In this document: piece by piece, positions 55,737 to 62,530 of the stretch | Layout: every line of letters starts with the position of its first letter | Position numbering within the stretch: the first letter of the stretch is position 1 | From: Candidatus Accumulibacter necessarius | GTDB lineage: Bacteria; Pseudomonadota; Gammaproteobacteria; Burkholderiales; Rhodocyclaceae | Length of the DNA: 64,000 bases | Reading direction: 5' to 3' | Assembly (NCBI GenBank): GCA_017302435.1 | Contig: JAFLDL010000001.1 | Coordinates: 124,001 to 188,000 of the forward strand | Position numbers and translations under genes: made by a program | Notes under the pieces: model-generated | The model's input: the letters and a program-made list of their open reading frames with translations, nothing else | Told to the model about the DNA's origin: nothing | The model's database searches: none

Positions 55737-56644
55737 ACGATTTTGTTAATCAGTTTTGGAACTGGTACGTCATTCTTCTCGTGTTGGTCAGCATCATTGC
55801 CTGCGGCGTGCTGTTGTGGACGCAAAGCAGTCCGCCTGCCGGCAGCAAGGTCGACACCACCGGGCATGTATGGGACGAGACGCTTGAGGAATACAACAAT
55901 CCCCTGCCCAAATGGTGGATGTGGCTGTTCTATATCACGGTGATTTTTTCGCTGGTCTACGCCGTGCTCTATCCGACACTCGGCAGTTTCCCGGGGCTCC
56001 TCGGCTGGTCGTCCAGTGGCCAGTGGGCAAAGGAAATGGCAAAGTTCGACGAGCAGACCAGACCGCTCTATGCCAAGTACATGAAGACGGATCTCAAGGC
56101 GCTGGCTGCCGACAAGGAGGCCAACGAGACCGGCAAGCGCCTGTACCTGACCTACTGCATGCAGTGCCATGGTGCTGATGCACGCGGCTCGAAGGGCTTC
56201 CCGAATCTTGCCGATAACGACTGGCAGTGGGGTGGCGAACCGGCCCAGATTGTCGAGACGATCAGCGCCGGCCGCATGGGGGTGATGCCGCCGCACGCTC
56301 AGCTCGGTGCCGAAACGATCAAGGATCTGGCTGCCTATGTACGTTCGCTGTCCGCTTTGCCGGCTGATCCGGTGCGCGTCGCCAAGGGGCAGGAAGCCTT
56401 CAACAGTGCCGGCTGCTCGGGCTGTCACGGGCCGGATGGCAAGGGCATGCATGCGCTGGGGGCTCCAAACCTGACCGACAAGGTCTGGCTCTATGGTAGT
56501 TCCGAGGCAACGATCATCGAGACCATCACCAAGGGCCGCACTAACCAGATGCCGGCCTGGAAAGAGTTCCTCGGTGACGAAAAGGTGCATGTTCTTTCTG
56601 CCTATGTCCTGAGCCTGAGCCCTGACGCCGCTGCCAGCAAGTAA
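55733..56644 (+). CDS. ccoP: cbb3-type cytochrome c oxidase subunit III (di-heme cytochrome c)
   Basis: A 303-residue subunit with two N-terminal helices, the second in WMWLFYITVIFSLVYAVLYP. Two cytochrome c domains follow, with heme sites CMQCHGADARGSKGFPNLA and CSGCHGPDGKGM. It accepts electrons from soluble cytochromes such as the small c-type protein in this window. Last gene of ccoNOQP. Confidence 0.97.
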   Translation: MNDFVNQFWNWYVILLVLVSIIACGVLLWTQSSPPAGSKVDTTGHVWDETLEEYNNPLPKWWMWLFYITVIFSLVYAVLYPTLGSFPGLLGWSSSGQWAKEMAKFDEQTRPLYAKYMKTDLKALAADKEANETGKRLYLTYCMQCHGADARGSKGFPNLADNDWQWGGEPAQIVETISAGRMGVMPPHAQLGAETIKDLAAYVRSLSALPADPVRVAKGQEAFNSAGCSGCHGPDGKGMHALGAPNLTDKVWLYGSSEATIIETITKGRTNQMPAWKEFLGDEKVHVLSAYVLSLSPDAAASK

Positions 56645-56657
56645 GTTGTCTTTGACA

Positions 56658-56680
56658 ACGGGGCGGCGTGGCCGCTCCGT
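56658..56680 (+). terminator. Stem-loop after ccoP
   Basis: ACGGGGCGGC pairs with GCCGCTCCGT over 10 bp (one G-T) with loop GTG, 14 bases past the ccoP stop. It is preceded by a small hairpin GTTGTC-TTT-GACAAC at 56645-56659. No T-run follows, so it may be a weak terminator or a message-stabilising structure. Confidence 0.45.
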
Positions 56681-56796
56681 CCTACGGGCCCAGGATGGCG
56701 CTGCCCTGACGCCATCCAGCAGGCACGACTGGCCGGCGTAAGCGCAACGTCCGGCCCGGATTTGTCGCGCGGCGTTGCAATCCAATTCGGCTTTGG

Positions 56797-56845
56797 CTGA
56801 TTCAGATCAAGTTCACTCTCGCACCAGAACGTAATATTAGAGTTT
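56797..56845 (+). promoter_or_regulatory. FNR/ANR box and promoter of ccoGH
   Basis: CTGAT-TCAG-ATCAA at 56797-56810 matches the FNR/ANR consensus at 9 of 10 positions. A -10 hexamer TAATAT at 56832-56837 predicts a start near 56844-56845, placing the box centre (56803.5) at about -41. This mirrors the ccoN promoter. Confidence 0.78.
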
Positions 56846-56878
56846 GCTGTAATTTTGAAATCGATTGGAGCCGAGATC

Positions 56879-58294
56879 ATGGACCAGGCGGCCGGAAGCA
56901 AGGCCAAGGCAATTCCCATCAACGTCGATACCTTGTACGAGAAGCACAAGACCGTCTACGTCCGCAGCGTCACAGGGTTCTTCAATAACTGGCGCTGGGC
57001 GATGGTCTTCTTTACCCAGGCTCTGTTCTATGGCCTGTGCTGGCTGGAGTGGGGCGGACGGCAGGCGGTGCTCTTTCATATCGTCGAACGCAAGTTCTAC
57101 ATTTTTGGCCTGGTCTTCTGGCCGCAGGACGTCATCTACCTGGCGATTCTGCTGGTGATTTCCGCCTATGGCCTGTTCCTGGTCACCGCCGTGGGCGGGC
57201 GACTCTTCTGCGGCTATGCTTGTCCGCAGACGGTCTATACCGAGATTCTGCTGTGGATCGAGCGCAAGATCGAGGGTGAACGCCCCGCCCGCATGAAACT
57301 CGACGCGCAGCCGATGAATCCGCGCAAGCTTCGGCTGAAGCTCATCAAGCATTCGCTGTGGCTGGTGATTGCTCTGTGGACAGGGATCACCTTTGTCGGC
57401 TATTTCACGCCGATCAAGGATCTGCTGGCGGCGATCGCTGCTTTCGATCTCGGCCCCTGGGAAGCTTTCTGGATCCTTTTCTACGCCGCGTTCCTTTACC
57501 TCATGGCGGGCTTCCTGCGCGAGCAGGTCTGCAAGTACATGTGTCCGTATGCCCGCTTCCAGGGCGTGATGTTCGACCCGGATACCCTGATCATCAGCTA
57601 CGACCCCGAGCGGGGGGAGCCGCGGGGATTGCGCAAGAAGGGATCCGCCGCGACGGCGCAGCCACTCGGCGACTGTGTGGACTGCAGCATATGTGTTCAG
57701 GTCTGCCCGACAGGCATCGACATCCGCAATGGCCTGCAGCTCGAATGCATTGCCTGCGCGGCATGCGTCGATGCCTGCGATCAGGTGATGGACAAGGTTG
57801 GCTCGCCGCGTGGCCTGATTCGCTACTCGACCGAGAATGCCCTGGCGAAACACTATACGGCAAAGGACATGTTTGCCCACCTGTTGCGGGCGAGAACGCT
57901 GTTGTACACCAGCATTCTGCTGGCGATCATTTTTGCGGCCGTGTGGAGTCTTGCCCACCGCGTGCCCCTGAAGGTTGACGTTTTGCGTGACCGGTCGACC
58001 TTGTCGCGCGAGGCAGACGACGGGCGCATCGAGAACGTCTTCAGGCTGCACATCTCGAACACCGACGAAGCGAAACATCGTTATGTGATCAGTGTCAGTG
58101 GTATCGACGGTATTGATATCGTCGGCGAGCGTCTGGTGGAGGTGCCGTCGGCTTCATCGACGACTGTCGCACTATCGGCGCGGGTCGAGCCGGGGGCGGG
58201 CAAGAAGGGTTCGAACCAGATCTTTTTTGACATCAGGGCCGAGGGTGACGATGAGATTGCGGTGCGCGAGAAGGCGAGCTTCTTCCTGCCATGA
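56879..58294 (+). CDS. ccoG: cbb3 oxidase accessory protein CcoG (FixG/RdxA)
   Basis: A 471-residue membrane iron-sulfur protein that reduces Cu(II) for cbb3 assembly. Five-helix membrane part with FCGYACPQTVYTEI and CKYMCPYARFQGVM, two [4Fe-4S] sites in CVDCSICVQVCPTGIDIRNG and CIACAACVDACDQVM, and a periplasmic Ig-like C-terminus. The start is ATG 56879, with GGAG 9 nt upstream; the TTG at 56855 is unlikely because it lies too close to the ribosome site. Confidence 0.95.
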   Translation: MDQAAGSKAKAIPINVDTLYEKHKTVYVRSVTGFFNNWRWAMVFFTQALFYGLCWLEWGGRQAVLFHIVERKFYIFGLVFWPQDVIYLAILLVISAYGLFLVTAVGGRLFCGYACPQTVYTEILLWIERKIEGERPARMKLDAQPMNPRKLRLKLIKHSLWLVIALWTGITFVGYFTPIKDLLAAIAAFDLGPWEAFWILFYAAFLYLMAGFLREQVCKYMCPYARFQGVMFDPDTLIISYDPERGEPRGLRKKGSAATAQPLGDCVDCSICVQVCPTGIDIRNGLQLECIACAACVDACDQVMDKVGSPRGLIRYSTENALAKHYTAKDMFAHLLRARTLLYTSILLAIIFAAVWSLAHRVPLKVDVLRDRSTLSREADDGRIENVFRLHISNTDEAKHRYVISVSGIDGIDIVGERLVEVPSASSTTVALSARVEPGAGKKGSNQIFFDIRAEGDDEIAVREKASFFLP

Positions 58295-58842
58295 ACAGCA
58301 AGCTGAATGCCCGCGCCCAGCCGTGGTACCGTGAGCCCTGGCCGTGGCTGCTGATGCTGGGGCCAGTAGTGGTTATCTTGGCGGGTTTTGTGACCGCTTA
58401 TCTGGCAGTCGTCAGCAATGACGGCCTGGTCGAGGACGACTACTACAAGCAGGGCCTGGCGGTGAACCAGCGTACGGCGCGCGCTCAGCGGGCTGCCGAG
58501 TTGGGAATCGAGGCTCAACTGCTGCTGGGCGGCGCTGGTGACCGAGTTCGCGCCCTGCTGCGCGGCAAGGAGGGCTTCCACCTGCCGGAAGTGTTGAACC
58601 TGCGCATTGTGCATCCGACGCGCCCGGGTTTCGACCAGAAGGTGGTTCTGCGTTCCGAGGGGGGCGGGGTCTATACAGGTGCTCTGGCGCCCCTGCAGGG
58701 CCGCTGGCATGTAACGCTCGAGGACGACAGGCAGGAGTGGCGACTGGCGGGCGATTGGCTAACCGAGTCGCAGGCGGTGTTGCGCTTGACGGCATCGGCC
58801 AGGGCAGAGAGTGTTTCGCAGACAGATTCAGAGGGGAGGTAG
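58291..58842 (+). CDS. ccoH: FixH-family protein (cbb3 assembly, CcoH)
   Basis: A 183-residue protein with one N-terminal helix (WPWLLMLGPVVVILAGFVTA) followed by the FixH motif DGLVEDDYYKQGLAVNQ and a periplasmic beta domain. Its ATGA start overlaps the ccoG stop. It acts in assembly or stability of the cbb3 complex. Confidence 0.92.
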   Translation: MNSKLNARAQPWYREPWPWLLMLGPVVVILAGFVTAYLAVVSNDGLVEDDYYKQGLAVNQRTARAQRAAELGIEAQLLLGGAGDRVRALLRGKEGFHLPEVLNLRIVHPTRPGFDQKVVLRSEGGGVYTGALAPLQGRWHVTLEDDRQEWRLAGDWLTESQAVLRLTASARAESVSQTDSEGR

Positions 58843-58845
58843 GAG

Positions 58846-58983
58846 ATGGCTTGGGATCTTTTGTTTACGAGTGATTACGGTTTGTTCAGCGTGTTCGTGA
58901 TCGTCTTCATCATTGGTATGGCGATCTGGTTTCCGTATTTCTTCAAGAAGAAAATGCGCGAGGACGAGCAAGCGAGAAGATAG
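58846..58983 (+). CDS. DUF3149 small membrane protein
   Basis: A 45-residue protein, MAWDLLFTSDYGLFSVFVIV continuing IIGMAIWFPYFFKKKMRED, with one helix and a basic tail. The opening LLFTSDYGL and length are those of DUF3149. Starts 3 bases after ccoH with GGGGAGG upstream. Function unknown; its place suggests a role tied to cbb3 assembly. Confidence 0.85.
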   Translation: MAWDLLFTSDYGLFSVFVIVFIIGMAIWFPYFFKKKMREDEQARR

Positions 58984-59674
58984 GCCGGCTTCCCGTCGTC
59001 TGCTGCTCGCGCTGACGGTATCGGTGCTGGCGCACGCGGGTCTGTTGTCGACCGCCTTCAGGTTTTCTCCGGTGCGTTTTGAATTGGCGGCGGCGCCAGT
59101 TCAGGTCGTGCTTCAGGTCTCGCACAGGGGCGTGCCGGCCGGAGCTGCAGTGGCACAAAGGCCGGCGACGGGCGCTGCCGATGATCGGTTGTCAGCCGCG
59201 CCAGAGGCGTCGCGACAGCCGGTTGAGCCGGCACGACGGGCCGTGGTGCGTGCAGCTGTCCCCGAGCCGGCGCCGATGGCCGTGGCAAAGCCCGTGCCCG
59301 ATCGCTCGTTGCTTCCCGATGCCACGCCTGCTCCCGGGGGTGGCCCTGCGGCGGTGCGTGAAGGCGTCAGCCCGGATGATCTGCGCCAGTATCGGCTGGC
59401 GCTGGCAATGGCAGCCCGTCGCTTCAAACGCTATCCACCACTGGCCCGCGAGCGCGGCTGGGAGGGAAGGGTCGAGGTGGCGGTGAGCGTGAGCCCATGG
59501 CAGCCTGGCCCGCAGTCTTCGCTTGTCCACTCAAGCGGGCATGCCGCACTGGATGAGCAGGCTCTGTCGATGATCGCGCAGGCTTCGGCGACCACGATGC
59601 TGCCTGAAAGTCTGAAGGGTAGGGACTTCCGCGTCCTGCTGCCAATCGAATTCACCCTTGACGATGATCGCTGA
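58913..59674 (+). CDS. TonB-like energy transducer protein, start codon uncertain
   Basis: An open frame of up to 253 residues. It has an N-terminal helix (LLLALTVSVLAHAGLLSTAF), a Pro/Ala-rich middle and a TonB C-terminal domain (FKRYPPLARERGWEGRVEVA, SSGHAALDEQALSMI). The only standard start before the helix is TTG 58913, which lies inside the DUF3149 gene and has no ribosome site; a TGA closes the frame just upstream. The usual SxxxYxxL C-terminal context is present (YPPLAR). No exbB/exbD is adjacent. The 3' end overlaps the Nudix gene by 23 bases. Confidence 0.75.
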   Translation: MVWRSGFRISSRRKCARTSKREDRPASRRLLLALTVSVLAHAGLLSTAFRFSPVRFELAAAPVQVVLQVSHRGVPAGAAVAQRPATGAADDRLSAAPEASRQPVEPARRAVVRAAVPEPAPMAVAKPVPDRSLLPDATPAPGGGPAAVREGVSPDDLRQYRLALAMAARRFKRYPPLARERGWEGRVEVAVSVSPWQPGPQSSLVHSSGHAALDEQALSMIAQASATTMLPESLKGRDFRVLLPIEFTLDDDR

Positions 59675-60215
59675 CCGGTACCGCCGGACGCGGTAGGTCG
59701 TCTTCATGAAAAACAAAGCGCCCCGCCTTGCGGTCAGCGAAATAGGCTTGCAGGCACAGCGTGACGCTCTGGAAGGCCAGAGACTGCCACGGCAGGGTCT
59801 GTTCGGAGAACAACCCGGTTTCCAGGGTTTCGAGGCCGGCGGCGAAGCTAGTATCGAGCAGCCGAGCCCGATAGAACAGATGCACCTGGTTGATGTGCGG
59901 CACATTGACCAGCGAAAAGAGCTGCTGGATGTCGACCCGGGCACAGGCTTCCTCCAGTGTTTCCCGGATGGCGGCCTGGGTCGTCGATTCACCGTTTTCC
60001 ATGAAGCCGGCCGGCAGGGTCCATAAGCCGTAACGTGGTGCAATCGAACGTCGACAGAGGAGAATCTGGTCCTGCCACTCGGCAATGCAGCCGACCACAA
60101 GCTTCGGGTTGACGTAATGAATCGTCCCGCAGCGCTGGCACACGTGACGTGGCAGGTTGTCGCCGTCGGGAATCAGCAGCTTCACCGTGTCGCCGCATTG
60201 ACTGCAGAAATTCAT
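59652..60215 (-). CDS. Nudix hydrolase with zinc ribbon (NudC-like or ADP-ribose-type)
   Basis: A 187-residue hydrolase. A zinc ribbon (MNFCSQCGDTV, HVCQRCGTIHYVNPK) precedes a Nudix domain whose box reads GFMENGESTTQAAIRETLEE, with Glu residues in the right places for metal binding. Substrate (nucleotide-sugar, NADH, ADP-ribose) is unknown. The start at ATG 60215 has AAGGA upstream; an in-frame ATG at 60269 has none. Confidence 0.9.
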   Translation of the reverse strand: MNFCSQCGDTVKLLIPDGDNLPRHVCQRCGTIHYVNPKLVVGCIAEWQDQILLCRRSIAPRYGLWTLPAGFMENGESTTQAAIRETLEEACARVDIQQLFSLVNVPHINQVHLFYRARLLDTSFAAGLETLETGLFSEQTLPWQSLAFQSVTLCLQAYFADRKAGRFVFHEDDLPRPAVPVSDHRQG

Positions 60216-60554
60216 CCGTGGAGTTCCTTCAACCGTTGCCTGATCATCCGGCAAGTCTATATGATTCATCCGGAGAGGGAACGCCCGAGAGCGGCCTTTT
60301 GGCCCGATCGTGGCCTTGCCGCCTGTCGGAGATGCGGCTGGCGACGGGGGAAGGTTCTCGCTGCTCTATCGGTGGCCGTCAGTCGGCTTGCGGAAGCAAT
60401 CTCCCGCGGGTGCCAGGGAATCCGCGACCGGCATCCTGATGCCGTGGCTCGGGGATTGTCCTCAGCCAGTGGTTCGCAATCTGGCTACAATGCGGGACAA
60501 TGGTTAGGTTCGGTCGGCGGCGTTCATCGAGGGCGCCATGACAAGGGGGGGTGG

Positions 60555-61412
60555 ATGTTTCTGATTGTTGGTTACGTGATCATTCTGGCCTCGGCATTGG
60601 GAACCTATGCCGTGCACGGCAGCCTCGCGGCGCTCTGGGTACCACTCGAGTATATTGCCATCGTCGGCCTGACCGTCGGTGGTTTCGTGGCCTCCAACGA
60701 CATCAAGATCATCAAGTCGACGGTCGGCGCCTTACCCGGAATATTCAAGGGATCGAAGTTCACCAGGATCCTTTACGTCGATCTGCTGGCGATGCTTTTC
60801 GAGGTCCTGGTCAAGGTCCGCAAGGAAGGCCTGATGTCGATCGAGAACGACGTCGAGAACCCGCAAGAGAGCCCGATATTCACCAAGTATCCGGTGCTTT
60901 CCAGCGACCATCATGTGATGGAATTCATCACTGATTATCTGCGGATGATGGTTGGCGGCAACCTCAATGCCATCGAAATCGAGAGCCTGATGGATATCGA
61001 GATCGAGACGCACCACCACGAGGTTGAGACGCCGGGCCACGTGGTCTCCAAGGTGGCTGACGCGGTGCCGGCTTTCGGTATCATTGTCGCGGTCATGGGG
61101 GTGGTGAACGTCATGGGCTCGGTCGGCGAGCCGCCGGCGGTGCTGGGCAAGATGATCGGCGGGGCTCTGGTGGGTACCTTTCTGGGTATTCTCATTGCCT
61201 ATGGTTTCGTCTCGCCGGTGGCCAACCTGCTTGAGCAAAAGGCGCAGGAGGGTTCCAAGATCTACCAGGTCATCAAGGTTGTGCTGTTGGCGTCGATGTC
61301 TGGTTATGCGCCACAAGTGGCGGTCGAGTTCGGGCGCAAGGCGCTGGCTGCCGGGGTACGTCCGACTTTCCGTGAGCTGGAGGAAGAACTCAAGGCCCGC
61401 AAGGGCAAGTGA
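60555..61412 (+). CDS. motA: Flagellar motor stator protein MotA
   Basis: A 285-residue stator subunit with four helices. MFLIVGYVIILASALGTYAV is helix 1; VPAFGIIVAVMGVVNVMGSV and MIGGALVGTFLGILIAYGFV are helices 3 and 4 with the conserved prolines. The cytoplasmic loop includes RKEGLMSIENDVENP. The start at ATG 60555 follows GGGGGGG; the frame runs far upstream without homology. Confidence 0.96.
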   Translation: MFLIVGYVIILASALGTYAVHGSLAALWVPLEYIAIVGLTVGGFVASNDIKIIKSTVGALPGIFKGSKFTRILYVDLLAMLFEVLVKVRKEGLMSIENDVENPQESPIFTKYPVLSSDHHVMEFITDYLRMMVGGNLNAIEIESLMDIEIETHHHEVETPGHVVSKVADAVPAFGIIVAVMGVVNVMGSVGEPPAVLGKMIGGALVGTFLGILIAYGFVSPVANLLEQKAQEGSKIYQVIKVVLLASMSGYAPQVAVEFGRKALAAGVRPTFRELEEELKARKGK

Positions 61413-61442
61413 GTAGCGCTTCTGCGACCGATGGGGGACTGA

Positions 61443-62405
61443 ATGAGCGACGATATACGGCCAATAGTCATCAAGCGCGTGAAAAAGGTGACAGGCGGTC
61501 ACCATGGTGGCGCCTGGAAGATTGCCTATGCCGATTTCGTCACCGCGATGATGGCTTTTTTCCTGCTCATGTGGTTGCTGGGTTCCACCGCCAGCGGTGA
61601 CCTGAAAGGGATCGCCGATTACTTTCAGAATCCGCTCAAGATCGCCTCGCAAGGGGGTTCGGGAACCGGTGACAGCTCGAGTGTTCTGAAGGGTGGCGGC
61701 AAGGACCTGACGCGCAGTGCCGGTCAGGTCAAGGGTGGCGACATCGATGCCAAGAGCAAGACCGTGAACCTCAAGGAGACCAACGCCGAACAGGCGCGCA
61801 AGGAGTTCGAGGAGCGCGAGAAGGTAGTGCTCGGCGAACTCAAGCAGAGTATCGAGAGGCTGATCGAAAGCAATCCCGCACTCAAGCAGTTCAAGAACCA
61901 GCTCCTGATAGACATCACCAGCGAGGGTTTGCGGATTCAGATCGTCGATGAGCAGAACCGCCCCATGTTCGATACCAGTAGCGCCGAGCTGAAGGCGTAC
62001 ACCCGCGTCATTCTGCGCGAGATAGGCAAGGCGCTTAATGCCGTACCGAACAAGTTGAGTCTGTCGGGTCACACCGATGCAGCCCAGTTCGGCGGTGGCG
62101 ACAAGGGCTTTTCGAACTGGGAGCTATCGGCCAATCGCGCGAACGCTTCCCGGCGCGAGTTGATTTTGGGCGGGATGGATGAGCACAAGGTACTGCGCGT
62201 CGTAGGACTCGCTTCCACGGTTCTGTTTGACAAGAACGATCCGTTGAGCTCGATCAATCGCCGGATCAGTATAGTCGTCCTGAACAGACGGGCGGAAGAG
62301 TCCCTGTTGCAGGAAGACGGCAAGGTCGACGCGGTCGAGGTGGGGGGCCAGGGACTCGACGCCAAGAGTATTGCTCCTCAGGTGGGTTCCGGCAGCAACG
62401 GTTGA
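61443..62405 (+). CDS. motB: Flagellar motor stator protein MotB
   Basis: A 320-residue stator subunit: the helix WKIAYADFVTAMMAFFLLMW carries the proton-binding Asp, the plug and linker follow, and the C-terminal OmpA-like peptidoglycan domain has LSLSGHTDAAQF. This is the proton-type (MotAB) motif. Starts 30 bases after motA. No chemotaxis or flagellin gene is in the window. Confidence 0.96.
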   Translation: MSDDIRPIVIKRVKKVTGGHHGGAWKIAYADFVTAMMAFFLLMWLLGSTASGDLKGIADYFQNPLKIASQGGSGTGDSSSVLKGGGKDLTRSAGQVKGGDIDAKSKTVNLKETNAEQARKEFEEREKVVLGELKQSIERLIESNPALKQFKNQLLIDITSEGLRIQIVDEQNRPMFDTSSAELKAYTRVILREIGKALNAVPNKLSLSGHTDAAQFGGGDKGFSNWELSANRANASRRELILGGMDEHKVLRVVGLASTVLFDKNDPLSSINRRISIVVLNRRAEESLLQEDGKVDAVEVGGQGLDAKSIAPQVGSGSNG

Positions 62406-62530
62406 AGAGAAAGTCACCGGCATCCGTCTGGCGAAGAGTTTGTTGTGGCCATCGGCAGCCCGGCAGTGGCCGGATAGCAACCGGGCAGGGATTTTCTGAG
62501 GCCTGCCCATCTCGTGGGAGGTGGAACCAG

